Shown here: piece after piece, positions 1-7,400 of the stretch | Layout: each line of letters begins with the position of its first letter | How positions within the stretch are numbered: position 1 is the first letter of the stretch | Source: CAZDME01 sp964506785 [NCBI: uncultured bacterium] | GTDB taxonomy: Bacteria > CAZDME01 > JAYEMH01 | Length of the DNA stretch: 19,169 nt | Reading direction: 5' to 3' | Assembly (NCBI GenBank): GCA_964506785.1 | Contig: CAZDME010000025.1 | Location: 1-19,169, forward strand | Program-made: the position numbers and the translations under genes | The notes under the pieces: model-generated | The model's database searches: none | What the model was told of the DNA's origin: nothing | The model's input: only the letters and a program-made list of their open reading frames with translations

Positions 1-909
1 AAGGAGAAGTAAAGGGGAAAGTAAAATTAATCCCAGAGATGAAAAAATTATATCCATAATTCTTTTAATGAAGCGGTTCCAGGCATCGTCTAAAGGAGAA
101 CCTTTAAGCCCCAGCAATGTTACCCCGTCAAAATTCTCTATTTTTACCTGGCTGGTAATTACACCTAAAAAATCAGCCACTAACCGGAAACCAACCATTT
201 CTTTTTCACAATCCAAAATCATCTTTACTATTTTTTCCCTGGGCAGCTCGGGCCGAGTTAAAATAACCTCATTAATTCTTTTCTCCGAAAGTATAGAGGC
301 GAAGTTATCTAAATTTCCTAATACAGGGACGCCAAAGATATATTTATTTTGAGGCTTCTCTTTACAGCTTAGCAAACCAACCGGCTCATATCCCCAACGG
401 GGGTTATGATAGATATTCTGCAGAATTTTTCGAGCGCTTTCATCCGTTCCGATTATCAAAGTCCGCAGGTTTTCCCCTCTCACCTCTCTCAGCCAAAGTT
501 CAAAATTTGCCATAATCAGCCGGAAAACGGTTATCGAAAGAATGCCCGCTATCCAGCCAATAAGTAAAACCCCCCGGGAATAGGAAAATTCGCGGTAAAG
601 AAAAGTTACCGCCATCAGAATGAACATACTGACTGTCATTGATTTAGCCACAGCCAAGAACTCTTCCGAAAAGGAGAGCCTTTTGCTTAAGCTATAAACC
701 CCATAGGTCCGTAAAGCCAGGAGAAGAATGATAGTCACTATTCCCAGAGCCCGGACATATTCCGCCAGCGGGGGTACACCATAAAAAACAGGGATTAATC
801 CGGATAAGAAGCGAATCCAGTAGGCAAGAAAAAAAGAAAGGTTAATCAAAAGAATATCGCCGCAAACCAAACTGACAGTAATAAATAAATGCCTGCCTTT
901 ATTAGGCAA
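1..909 (-). CDS. Polyprenyl glycosylphosphotransferase (WcaJ/WbaP-like priming enzyme), 3' end outside window
   Basis: This gene begins inside the window and runs off its left edge; 303 codons are visible. The reading frame opens with hydrophobic segments at about residues 10-34, 50-70, 90-107 and 113-132. A Rossmann-like CoA_binding_3-type domain follows, starting near NLRTLIIGTDE. The last visible part (WNRFIKRIMDIIF, then a hydrophobic run) is the typical entry into the bacterial sugar transferase domain. The catalytic part lies beyond the edge. Family members transfer a hexose-1-phosphate from a UDP-sugar to undecaprenyl phosphate at the inner membrane and so start glycan assembly. I chose the TTG at 909-907 because AAAGGAG sits six bases upstream and no ATG fits. 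The start overlaps the preceding glycosyltransferase by 8 bases, which suggests coupled translation. The sugar specificity cannot be read from the visible part. Confidence 0.93.
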   Translation of the reverse strand, partial: MPNKGRHLFITVSLVCGDILLINLSFFLAYWIRFLSGLIPVFYGVPPLAEYVRALGIVTIILLLALRTYGVYSLSKRLSFSEEFLAVAKSMTVSMFILMAVTFLYREFSYSRGVLLIGWIAGILSITVFRLIMANFELWLREVRGENLRTLIIGTDESARKILQNIYHNPRWGYEPVGLLSCKEKPQNKYIFGVPVLGNLDNFASILSEKRINEVILTRPELPREKIVKMILDCEKEMVGFRLVADFLGVITSQVKIENFDGVTLLGLKGSPLDDAWNRFIKRIMDIIFSSLGLILLSPLLLL

Positions 910-2014
910 CCTTTTCTCCTTTAAAATCCTGGTATATGGTAAAAATAGAATCTTTGAGTTTCTCAAGATGAACCGAGCGGGCAAATTTCAAAGAATGCTC
1001 CCTGATAGTTTCAGAATTAAAATTCAATTTGGAGAAAGCCTTAACCGCCGCTATTAAAGACTCGGCTTGAAGCTGGTAAAAAAAAATACCCGTTTCCCCT
1101 TCAACAACCGTCTCCTTCACTCCACCCTTTCCGTAGGCAATTACCGGACAGCCCATGGCTTGGGCTTCCAGGGGAACGATACCAAAATCTTCCTCTCCCG
1201 GGAAAATCAATGCCCGGGCCTGGGAATAGTATCGGCGGATAATATCTTTTGCCTGCCAGCCCAGAAACTTAACATTTTTGAGGGCCGCTCTTTCCAGACG
1301 GTTTTTTTCCGGCCCCTCCCCGATGATTATCAAAGGCAGTCCTAAACGATTAAAGGCTTCCACCGCCAGATTAATTCGTTTATATGGGACCAAAGCCGAG
1401 ACGATTAGAAAATAATCTTTGCAATTATGCCTCCCTTGTGCGGTAAAAAATTCCGTATCTACCGGGGGATAGATTACCCGGGAAACCTTTCGGCCGTAGA
1501 TATTTTTAATTTTTTGGGCGACATTTTCCGAAATAGCCAGAAAAAAATTTACTCTTTGAGAAGAATCTAAATCCCATTTTCTAAGTTTGGCCAGAATTAA
1601 ATCTAAGGGTTTTTTTAATATTGAAGGCCAGTGGCCAAAATATTCCCCGTGAAACCCCCAGGCATAGCGCATCGGCGTCAGGCAATAACAAATATGGCAG
1701 CTGGAAGGCACTGTCTTAACCCCTTTGGCCGCGCAATGACTGGTAGAGATAACCAAATCATATTCTTTTAAATCAAACTGCTCGATAGCCTTCGGGAAAA
1801 AAGGGAGAAAATAGCGGTAATTTTTAGTGACGGACGGTATATATTGAAGAAAAGAGGTTTTTATCGCCATCCGCCTGATGGGCATAGAAACTCTCTCCGG
1901 ATTGAAAACCAGCGTATAAAGACTCGCTTTGGGAAATAATTCGCATAATCCTTCCAGGATTTTCTCTCCCCCGCGCATACCCGTCAGCCAATCATGAACC
2001 AAAGCAACTTTCAT
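902..2014 (-). CDS. Glycosyltransferase family 4 (GT-B fold), 370 aa
   Basis: This is a retaining GT4-type glycosyltransferase, expected to add a sugar from a nucleotide donor to a lipid-linked glycan on the cytoplasmic side. The N-terminus KVALVHDWLTGMRGGEK is the glycine-rich acceptor-side start seen in many exopolysaccharide GT4 proteins. The C-terminal half carries SALVPYKRINLAVEAF (about 206-221), GEGP near 232 and the E-x7-E motif at E275 and E283. No membrane segment is evident. It is the first gene after the promoter at 2039-2067, with a predicted leader of only about 18 bases and a weak ribosome site. It overlaps the priming glycosylphosphotransferase by 8 bases, so the pair is probably one transcript. 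The donor and linkage are unknown. Confidence 0.92.
   Translation of the reverse strand: MKVALVHDWLTGMRGGEKILEGLCELFPKASLYTLVFNPERVSMPIRRMAIKTSFLQYIPSVTKNYRYFLPFFPKAIEQFDLKEYDLVISTSHCAAKGVKTVPSSCHICYCLTPMRYAWGFHGEYFGHWPSILKKPLDLILAKLRKWDLDSSQRVNFFLAISENVAQKIKNIYGRKVSRVIYPPVDTEFFTAQGRHNCKDYFLIVSALVPYKRINLAVEAFNRLGLPLIIIGEGPEKNRLERAALKNVKFLGWQAKDIIRRYYSQARALIFPGEEDFGIVPLEAQAMGCPVIAYGKGGVKETVVEGETGIFFYQLQAESLIAAVKAFSKLNFNSETIREHSLKFARSVHLEKLKDSIFTIYQDFKGEKVA
916..922 (-). promoter_or_regulatory. Ribosome binding site that supports the TTG start at 909
   Basis: AAAGGAG on the minus strand lies six bases before TTG (909-907). It sits inside the end of the upstream glycosyltransferase gene. It is the main reason for accepting a TTG start for the priming glycosylphosphotransferase. 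Confidence 0.7.
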
Positions 2015-2038
2015 CTTCCGCCTATCTTTAAGTTTGCT

Positions 2039-2067
2039 ATTATATCCTATAATTAGCTGATAGTCAA
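2039..2067 (-). promoter_or_regulatory. Sigma-70-type promoter for the 2014-1 gene pair
   Basis: On the minus strand a -35 box TTGACT (2067-2062) is followed by a 17-base spacer and a perfect -10 box TATAAT (2044-2039). The predicted transcription start is near 2032, about 18 bases before the ATG at 2014. It lies in the largest gap between genes in the window (2015-2217). It should drive the GT4 gene and the priming enzyme independently of the upstream operon. The -35 box and the start of the spacer resemble a word in the intergenic repeats (see findings). Confidence 0.8.
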
Positions 2068-2173
2068 GGGTTTATATAATATATGGATGGTAAAATTGAC
2101 AGATCACACCCACTAATTTTGCCTTTTATCCCGTTAAAGTATTTGCCAAAATCCTTCCATAAAGCAACCGGCC

Positions 2174-2205
2174 AAAAAAATACGGCAACCACAGAAAATA
2201 TGCCG
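2174..2205 (-). terminator. Weak candidate rho-independent terminator
   Basis: On the minus strand, CGGCA (2205-2201) and TGCCG (2187-2183) can pair as a five-base stem around a 13-base loop. The sequence continues TA and then six or more T. It begins 12 bases after the stop of the glycosyltransferase at 2218-3342 and lies before the promoter at 2039-2067, which is where an operon end would be expected. The short stem and long loop keep confidence low. The rest of the 2015-2217 gap holds only the promoter and no convincing gene. Confidence 0.35.
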
Positions 2206-2217
2206 AACTGTAAACTT

Positions 2218-3342
2218 CTAAACGGATTCTCGATATACCTTCAAAACATCCTGCGCGGTTTTCCCCCAGCTAAAAAGTTTAGCCCTAACCAATCCTCTCT
2301 CTCTCAATCTTTCCCTGAGCTGGGAATCAGCCAAAATACGTCTTATTGCCTCAGTCAGTTCGGTTTGATTATGAGGATTGATAAGCAGTGCTGCCTCTCC
2401 GGCTACTTCGGGTAAAGAGGCCACTTTTGAGGTAATGACCGGACAGCCGGAAGCAAAGGCCTCTACCACCGGCAGGCCAAAACCCTCATAAAAAGTCGGC
2501 AAGATAAAAACCTCGGCCCGATTATACCAATAGACCAAATCTTCTTCGTCTAGATAACCGGTAAAAATTACTTCGTTTTCTAACTTTAATTCTTCAACCA
2601 GATGTTCTGCTTCCGGGTAACGGGGATCTTTTTCACCGGCAACTACCAATTTTAAATCTGAAAAAGTGCCCTTCAAATCCTTAAAAGACCGAATTAACCC
2701 GGTAATATTCTTATAGGGGTCGAAGCGGCCGACAAAAAGTAAAACCCGGGCATCAGTGGAAACAATATCAGCCAACCTTTCTTTTACCTTATCTCTCGGC
2801 ATGGGATAATAAATAGGGCTGACCCCATTATAAATAATCCTGATTTTCTCCTCTTTAACCTTCAAAAATTCCATCAGGTCTTTTCTGGAATGTTTGGAAA
2901 TGGTAATAACCCTTTTTGCCTTGAAGGTCGCGGACTTCAAGATAAACTTATATAACCAGAGGAGCTTGACCTTTTTTGCCTTGGGGGTAAAATGGGGGAA
3001 AAGAAGGGGGATAAGGTCATGAAGGGTTACTACTAATCTGGGTTTTATAAATAGCGGCACAAAAAAATGCGGCGAGTGAAATACATCCAATTTGAGCTTT
3101 TTTAATTTACGGGGGAGCAAAAATTGATTAAGAGGCGAACTGCCGGAATAAGGGACCGCCACCAGGGAAAAATTCGGCTTGCTATTGAGCTTTAATTTTT
3201 CTATAAGGGCCGGGTTATTGGAGAAGATAAAATATTCGTTCTTACTGTCTATCTCCGCTAAATTCTTAATTAAGCGCTGGGTATAAACACCAATCCCTGA
3301 AATTTTAGGAAAAATCCAGCGGGCATCAATTCCAATTTTCAT
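2218..3342 (-). CDS. Glycosyltransferase family 4 (GT-B fold), 374 aa
   Basis: A full-length GT4 enzyme. The N-terminus IGIDARWIF...[10 protein letters not shown] has the glycine-containing loop typical of mannosyltransferase-like GT4 proteins. [10 protein letters not shown] (about 107-116) is the usual inter-domain element. [17 protein letters not shown] (204-220) begins the donor-binding domain, and E286/E294 form the E-x7-E motif. It should extend a lipid-linked oligosaccharide in the cytoplasm. The start at 3342 has AAAGGTGA a few bases upstream. The gap to the upstream GT4 gene is 35 bases, so the two are probably co-transcribed. A weak hairpin follows the stop. Sequence features overlap those of the GT4 at 3378-4508, which may reflect gene duplication. 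The donor is unknown. Confidence 0.93.
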   Translation of the reverse strand: MKIGIDARWIFPKISGIGVYTQRLIKNLAEIDSKNEYFIFSNNPALIEKLKLNSKPNFSLVAVPYSGSSPLNQFLLPRKLKKLKLDVFHSPHFFVPLFIKPRLVVTLHDLIPLLFPHFTPKAKKVKLLWLYKFILKSATFKAKRVITISKHSRKDLMEFLKVKEEKIRIIYNGVSPIYYPMPRDKVKERLADIVSTDARVLLFVGRFDPYKNITGLIRSFKDLKGTFSDLKLVVAGEKDPRYPEAEHLVEELKLENEVIFTGYLDEEDLVYWYNRAEVFILPTFYEGFGLPVVEAFASGCPVITSKVASLPEVAGEAALLINPHNQTELTEAIRRILADSQLRERLRERGLVRAKLFSWGKTAQDVLKVYRESV

Positions 3343-3377
3343 TTTTAATCACCTTTCGACTAACCAGCCTCAGATTC

Positions 3378-4508
3378 TTAATGCCGGCCGGCCATTTCTT
3401 CGTATAAAGACAGGGTCTCCTGAGCCGCCTTTTCCCAGGTAAATTCTTTTCTCCGATTAAACCCCTTTCGGACTAAATCCCTTTGTAAATTTTCATTTTT
3501 TAGGATTTCTTCCATCGCGCCGGCTATCTCCTGAATATTCCGCTCCGAAACCTTAAAAGCTGCCTCTCCGACGACTTCATTTAGGGCTTGCGTGGTAATG
3601 ACCGGCACCCCGCAGGCCATTGCCTCCAGAGGCGGCAGCCCAAATCCCTCGTAAAAAGAGGGAAAAACAAAAATCTCGGCTAAATTATAGATAAAAGGCA
3701 AATCAATATCGCTGACATATTCCGTTAAAACCACCTCGTTAGTGATATCCATTTTTCTCATCTTTTCAAAAAATCCCTGATAACTCCAGCCTCTTTTCCC
3801 CACCATGACTAATTTATGATGCGTTTTATTTCTGGCTTTAAAAACGGCAAAGGCCTCAAGCAGCCCGGAAATATTTTTCCTCGGTTCGATGGTTCCCACC
3901 CAGAGAATAAATTTTTCGGGCAATTTATATTTTTTCTTTATTGCCCCGAGCTTTTTTCTATCTGCAATTTTCCGGAAATTTTCGCCTACCCCTTCGGGGA
4001 TTATTTTAATTTTTTCGTCCGGCACCGGATAAAATTTCAATAGCTCCTCCTTTGTAAACCGGGAAACAGCAATGATTTTATCTGCTTTAGCCAAAGTTTT
4101 AGGTAAATTATCATTCAAAAAAGCCAGATTCTTTTTCTCGATATATTCAGGGAACCGGCGAAAGGCCAAATCATGAACGGTAACAACGGTTTTCCCGGAT
4201 TTTACCGGCCGGGAAATAAAATTGGGGAAATGGAAAATATCCGCTTCTCCCGATAACCGGTCAAATCTGTAAGGATAGCCCCTTTTCCAGAGAAAACTAA
4301 AAACCCGGCCGGGAAGCCTTATTCCTTTATTGGTAAAATTCCCGGCTGCCTTATTTATTCCTTTAAATTTTGAGCGAAAGTTGAAGTAAAAAAGAACGAA
4401 TTGATAATTAGAAGGGAGGCGCATCAGCGCTTTAACTAAAGCTTCTGTATACTTGCCTACTCCGGTTTTCTTTCCAATAACTGTTTGAACGTCAATTACA
4501 ATGCGCAT
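3378..4508 (-). CDS. Glycosyltransferase family 4 (GT-B fold), 376 aa
   Basis: A GT4 enzyme of normal length. IVIDVQTVIGKKTGVGKYTEAL is the N-terminal acceptor-side loop (residues 3-24). TVHDLAFRRFPEY sits near 110-122. WVGTIEPRKNISGLLEAF (203-220) and GKRGW (237-241) belong to the donor domain, and E287/E295 form the E-x7-E pair. The layout resembles mannosyltransferase-like GT4 proteins, but the donor is not determinable. Its ATG lies 13 bases inside the 3' end of the nuclease-like gene at 4496-5419, and no strong ribosome site precedes it. Translation is therefore probably coupled to that gene. It is followed after 35 bases by another GT4 gene. Confidence 0.93.
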   Translation of the reverse strand: MRIVIDVQTVIGKKTGVGKYTEALVKALMRLPSNYQFVLFYFNFRSKFKGINKAAGNFTNKGIRLPGRVFSFLWKRGYPYRFDRLSGEADIFHFPNFISRPVKSGKTVVTVHDLAFRRFPEYIEKKNLAFLNDNLPKTLAKADKIIAVSRFTKEELLKFYPVPDEKIKIIPEGVGENFRKIADRKKLGAIKKKYKLPEKFILWVGTIEPRKNISGLLEAFAVFKARNKTHHKLVMVGKRGWSYQGFFEKMRKMDITNEVVLTEYVSDIDLPFIYNLAEIFVFPSFYEGFGLPPLEAMACGVPVITTQALNEVVGEAAFKVSERNIQEIAGAMEEILKNENLQRDLVRKGFNRRKEFTWEKAAQETLSLYEEMAGRH

Positions 4509-5419
4509 ACTTTTTGAAAATTACACTTTTTGCATATATTTTCATTGGATGTTCTGGCAAATTTCTCCTCATCTGTTTCATTTTTTTCTTCGGACCTTAA
4601 AAGTTTCTTCATATCGCTGATACTCCCCGATATATACTCTTTCATTCCCTCTACCAGATCGCTACTGAGCTTTAAATGGTACAAATCGTTTTCATTTAAA
4701 TCAAAGGCAGTAACATTGATTTTTTTAAAGGCTGTTTTCCATTTTTCCCTGGCATATAGGGCATAACAAGCCAGTTGAATGTTGGTGTCGTGTTTATCTA
4801 TTTTTCCGGTTTTCCAATCAATAATATAAACCTCTCCATCTCTCCGGAATGAACAATCCAGCATGACATAAACCTTAACTTCGTCAAAATGGAAGAAGGA
4901 TAATTCCTCCGTCTCCAGCCAGCATTCCCTGGGCATATCGTAGAGATTCTGGTATAAAGCCGAATTATAAAAATTCCTGAGGCATTTTTCCACCCGCCAG
5001 GCGATTAATTTCCAATCCTCATCGTTAATTTCGATATTATATTCGTGTTCAAACAAAGCACAGGTCTTAGGATTCTGGCGGTAAAGTTTTCTTCTGGAAG
5101 AAGCAAAGTCGGAACGCATCTTATCCATAGTTATTTTAATAATTTTCTCTATCGGTAAAGGCCGGATCCCGTGCGAAAGGTTTTTCAGGCTTCTTTCGAT
5201 ACAGGAATGAACGACACTGCCAATCCACATATATCGATTTTGCAGCTTTTTCAGAATATATATCTCGCGTGTTCTCTTTGGCGCATCCAACATCCATCCG
5301 CCCCAGCTGCCGTAATAATTATAATAATATTTCCTCAAGCACGCCCTGAATATCGCATCTCTTGACTTTGACCAGGAGAATTCATTCTCAATTTTTTTCC
5401 CGAATATTAAATCTTTCAT
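4496..5419 (-). CDS. PD-(D/E)XK nuclease-family protein with a Cas4/AddB-type cysteine set, 307 aa
   Basis: This matches a RecB-like PD-(D/E)XK nuclease domain. FSWSKSRDAIFRACLRKYYY (15-33) is the typical N-terminal entry. GSVVH (67-71) supplies the conserved histidine. D188 and IIDWKTGK (D201, K203) supply the metal-binding core, and Q215 with Y219 fit the following QxxxY motif. Cysteines at 27, 296, 299 and 305 have the one-plus-three spacing used by Cas4 and AddB to hold a 4Fe-4S cluster. Known relatives cut or trim DNA, usually with helicases or CRISPR proteins, but none of those genes is visible here. The gene overlaps the next glycosyltransferase by 13 bases, so it is built into the glycan operon. 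Its ATG has no clear Shine-Dalgarno. The nuclease family call is firm; the role here is unknown. Confidence 0.85.
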   Translation of the reverse strand: MKDLIFGKKIENEFSWSKSRDAIFRACLRKYYYNYYGSWGGWMLDAPKRTREIYILKKLQNRYMWIGSVVHSCIERSLKNLSHGIRPLPIEKIIKITMDKMRSDFASSRRKLYRQNPKTCALFEHEYNIEINDEDWKLIAWRVEKCLRNFYNSALYQNLYDMPRECWLETEELSFFHFDEVKVYVMLDCSFRRDGEVYIIDWKTGKIDKHDTNIQLACYALYAREKWKTAFKKINVTAFDLNENDLYHLKLSSDLVEGMKEYISGSISDMKKLLRSEEKNETDEEKFARTSNENICKKCNFQKVCAL

Positions 5420-5448
5420 TTGCCGAACTGTTGGCTGTCCGGTATGGA

Positions 5449-6423
5449 CTAATCCAAGATTTCTTTAATTACATAAATCGGCTTCTGTTGGGATTCATGG
5501 TGCGCTCTAACGATCATTTCCCCCAATAACCCCAGGCTGATAAATTGAAAACCGATAATGATTAAAAGGACCGCTAATAACAAAAGCGGCCGGCCGGCAA
5601 TCCCCTGATTGAAAAATAATCTCACTATGGAAAGGTAGAAAGCAATGGCAAATCCGCCGAGAGCCGCCAGCACGCCAACCAAGCCGAATATCTGCATCGG
5701 CCGGGTAGCAAAACTTAATAAAAACTTTACCGTAAACAAATCCAATAAAACCCTGATTGTCCGCGAGACGCCATATTTGGATTTTCCTTTACGCCGGGGA
5801 TGATGTTGAACCTTCACCTCGGCAAAAGAAATCCCCCTGATACTGGCCAGGGCGGGGATAAAACGATGCATTTCTCCATATAACCTGAGCGTTTTAATTA
5901 CCTCCCGCCGGTAGGCCTTAAGGGTGCAGCCGTAGTCGTGCAGTTTAACCTTACTGACATGAGAAATCATAAAGTTGGCTACCTTTGAAGGCAAACGTCT
6001 GGTAAAAAATGGCTCTTTCCTATTGTAACGCCAGCCGCTAACCAAATCATACCCTTCGTTAATCTTTCTAAGTAAGCTGGCAATATCTTCCGGGTCATTT
6101 TGCGAATCAGCATCAATAGTAACAATTGTTTTTCCCCGGGCATGGGTAAACCCGGCTGAAAGGGCCGCCGTCTGGCCAAAATTTCTTCGAAAAGAAATTA
6201 TTTTAATCGAGCGGTCATGCTGGTGGATCTTCTTTAAAACAACAAGGGAACCATCCTTACTGCCGTCGTTAATCCAGATTATTTCGTAGGCAAGGTGAAG
6301 TTTACTTAAAACCTCTTTTAATCTTTGGTAAAGAGCCAGGATGCTTTCTTCCTCGTTATAAAGAGGCACGATTACAGTTAAATCCAATAATTTTTTTTCT
6401 TCTTCCATATTTTCTTTTTCCAT
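5449..6423 (-). CDS. GT2 polyprenyl-phosphate glycosyltransferase (DPM1/GtrB-like) with two C-terminal membrane helices, 324 aa
   Basis: The enzyme is predicted to transfer a hexose from a nucleotide sugar to polyprenyl phosphate at the inner face of the membrane. The GT-A domain shows VIVPLYNEE (17-25), the DGS motif (INDGSKDGS, 51-59) and the DAD metal motif (D104, D106). YGCTLKAYRR (164-173) and HHPRRKGKSKYG (207-218) are classic for this DPM1/ArnC/GtrB-like group. Two membrane helices lie at about 243-268 and 279-303. The ATG at 6423 is preceded by GGGAG at good spacing; a second ATG five codons later has no such site. The product would be a natural donor for the GT39-like enzyme at 8719-10374. 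The gene is preceded by a repeat-containing gap and followed by the nuclease gene after 29 bases. Confidence 0.94.
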   Translation of the reverse strand: MEKENMEEEKKLLDLTVIVPLYNEEESILALYQRLKEVLSKLHLAYEIIWINDGSKDGSLVVLKKIHQHDRSIKIISFRRNFGQTAALSAGFTHARGKTIVTIDADSQNDPEDIASLLRKINEGYDLVSGWRYNRKEPFFTRRLPSKVANFMISHVSKVKLHDYGCTLKAYRREVIKTLRLYGEMHRFIPALASIRGISFAEVKVQHHPRRKGKSKYGVSRTIRVLLDLFTVKFLLSFATRPMQIFGLVGVLAALGGFAIAFYLSIVRLFFNQGIAGRPLLLLAVLLIIIGFQFISLGLLGEMIVRAHHESQQKPIYVIKEILD

Positions 6424-6458
6424 TTTTTCTCTCCCTTGTCCGCTGTTTTACGGATCCC

Positions 6459-6493
6459 ATTCGCCAGTTACCATTCGCTAATCTATTCGCTCC
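6459..6493. repeat. Heptanucleotide-type intergenic repeat, ATTCGCN words
   Basis: The plus strand reads in seven-base steps: ATTCGCC, AGTTACC, ATTCGCT, then AATCTATTCGCT. The last 12 bases recur exactly at 15273-15284. The tract fills the gap between the lipoprotein and GT2 genes, and it contains the stop codon of the lipoprotein gene (6483-6485). Confidence 0.6.
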
Positions 6494-7400
6494 AATCGGG
6501 AAACTTATTCCTAGGACAAGAGGTTAGCTGAATCCGTTTTTTTCCGTCGGCACTGATAATATAAAGATCCCAGTCGCCGTTTTTACCATTAGGGGAAGCC
6601 GCGTAAACGATCCATTTCCCGTCAGGCGACCAGGCCGGATAATAATCAGATAGTTCCGGGGTAGTCGTCAATCTCCTTTGCTCCTGTCCGTCAGCTTCCA
6701 TCAGCCAGATATCCCCGATTGAATCACTCACATCCGAAACATAAGCAATCGTCTTTCCATCCGGCGACCAGTCCGGGCGACAGTTCCCTCCCCGGCTGGT
6801 AATTCGGGACATCTTCGTATCTTCTAAGTCCATTAGGTAAACATTCCAGCCTAGCTCGCTGCCTGTAAAAAGAATTCTTTTTCCATCTGGCGAAAAACTA
6901 GCCAGCCCGGTTCGAAAATTCACTTCGGTCAAAAGCTCTTCTTCTGCTGTATCGAGATTAATAAGGTAAATTCTTTCTTTCTGATTCCGGTCGGAGGTAA
7001 AAGCGATTTGCCGCCCATTCGGTGCCCAAGCCGGGTCATAGTTATTAAAATCACCCTGGGTTATCCGTCTCTGGTTTTTTCCGTCTGCCTCCATAAGATA
7101 AATCTGCCATTTTCCGGTCCGATTGGATTTAAAGGCAATCTGTTTCCCGTCTGGAGAATAAACCGGATATTCATCAGATGCCTCGTTATCGGTCAATTTA
7201 ACCAATTTTTTACCGTTAGCCTCGATGCGGAAAATCTCCCAATCCCCGTCTCTATCTGATTGAAAAACAATCTTTCCTTTTAAAGCAGGAAGCATTTCTC
7301 CTTCTAATGAAGAGTCTTTAGCGATCTCTTCCTTTTTTTCTGCTCCACAGCCAAAAATAAACAACAGTACTATAAATAAACTGGTTTTCCTGAATTTCAC
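6483..7400 (-). CDS. TolB-like beta-propeller lipoprotein, 305 aa
   Basis: The protein starts with a basic and then hydrophobic signal ending in the lipobox FIFGC; Cys18 would be the lipidated residue. It should therefore be exported and anchored in a membrane facing the periplasm. The rest is six PD40/TolB-like repeats of about 42-47 residues. Each has an IAFxSDR-type strand, an IYLMEADG turn, an RRIT strand and an SPDG-type end. These repeats form a beta-propeller used for protein or ligand binding; no catalytic motif is visible. The start is GTG (7400-7398), preceded by AAAGGAGG. It shares a GTGA overlap with the stop of the upstream GT4 gene, so translation is coupled. The final Glu codon and TAG lie inside a repeat word. 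A role in envelope assembly is inference from context. Confidence 0.9.
   Translation of the reverse strand: MKFRKTSLFIVLLFIFGCGAEKKEEIAKDSSLEGEMLPALKGKIVFQSDRDGDWEIFRIEANGKKLVKLTDNEASDEYPVYSPDGKQIAFKSNRTGKWQIYLMEADGKNQRRITQGDFNNYDPAWAPNGRQIAFTSDRNQKERIYLINLDTAEEELLTEVNFRTGLASFSPDGKRILFTGSELGWNVYLMDLEDTKMSRITSRGGNCRPDWSPDGKTIAYVSDVSDSIGDIWLMEADGQEQRRLTTTPELSDYYPAWSPDGKWIVYAASPNGKNGDWDLYIISADGKKRIQLTSCPRNKFPDWSE

Noticed and set aside
2041-2217. An open frame of about 59 codons on the minus strand in the gap, with a hydrophobic stretch (FGIFSVVAVFFWPVALW)
   Set aside because: It has no ATG or ribosome site; the only starts are a GTG inside the hydrophobic part. It overlaps the candidate terminator and the end of the upstream GT4 gene and stops at the -35 box. 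It could be a decayed gene remnant, but I cannot support it as a gene.
2083-2415. Plus-strand open frame of 110 codons
   Set aside because: It runs antisense to the 3' end of the GT4 gene at 2218-3342, has no ribosome site, and its translation shows no recognisable domain.
5420-5448. Imperfect stem CCGAAC...GTCCGG between the GT2 and nuclease genes
   Set aside because: Only five pairs around a mismatch, no T-run, and the genes look co-transcribed.
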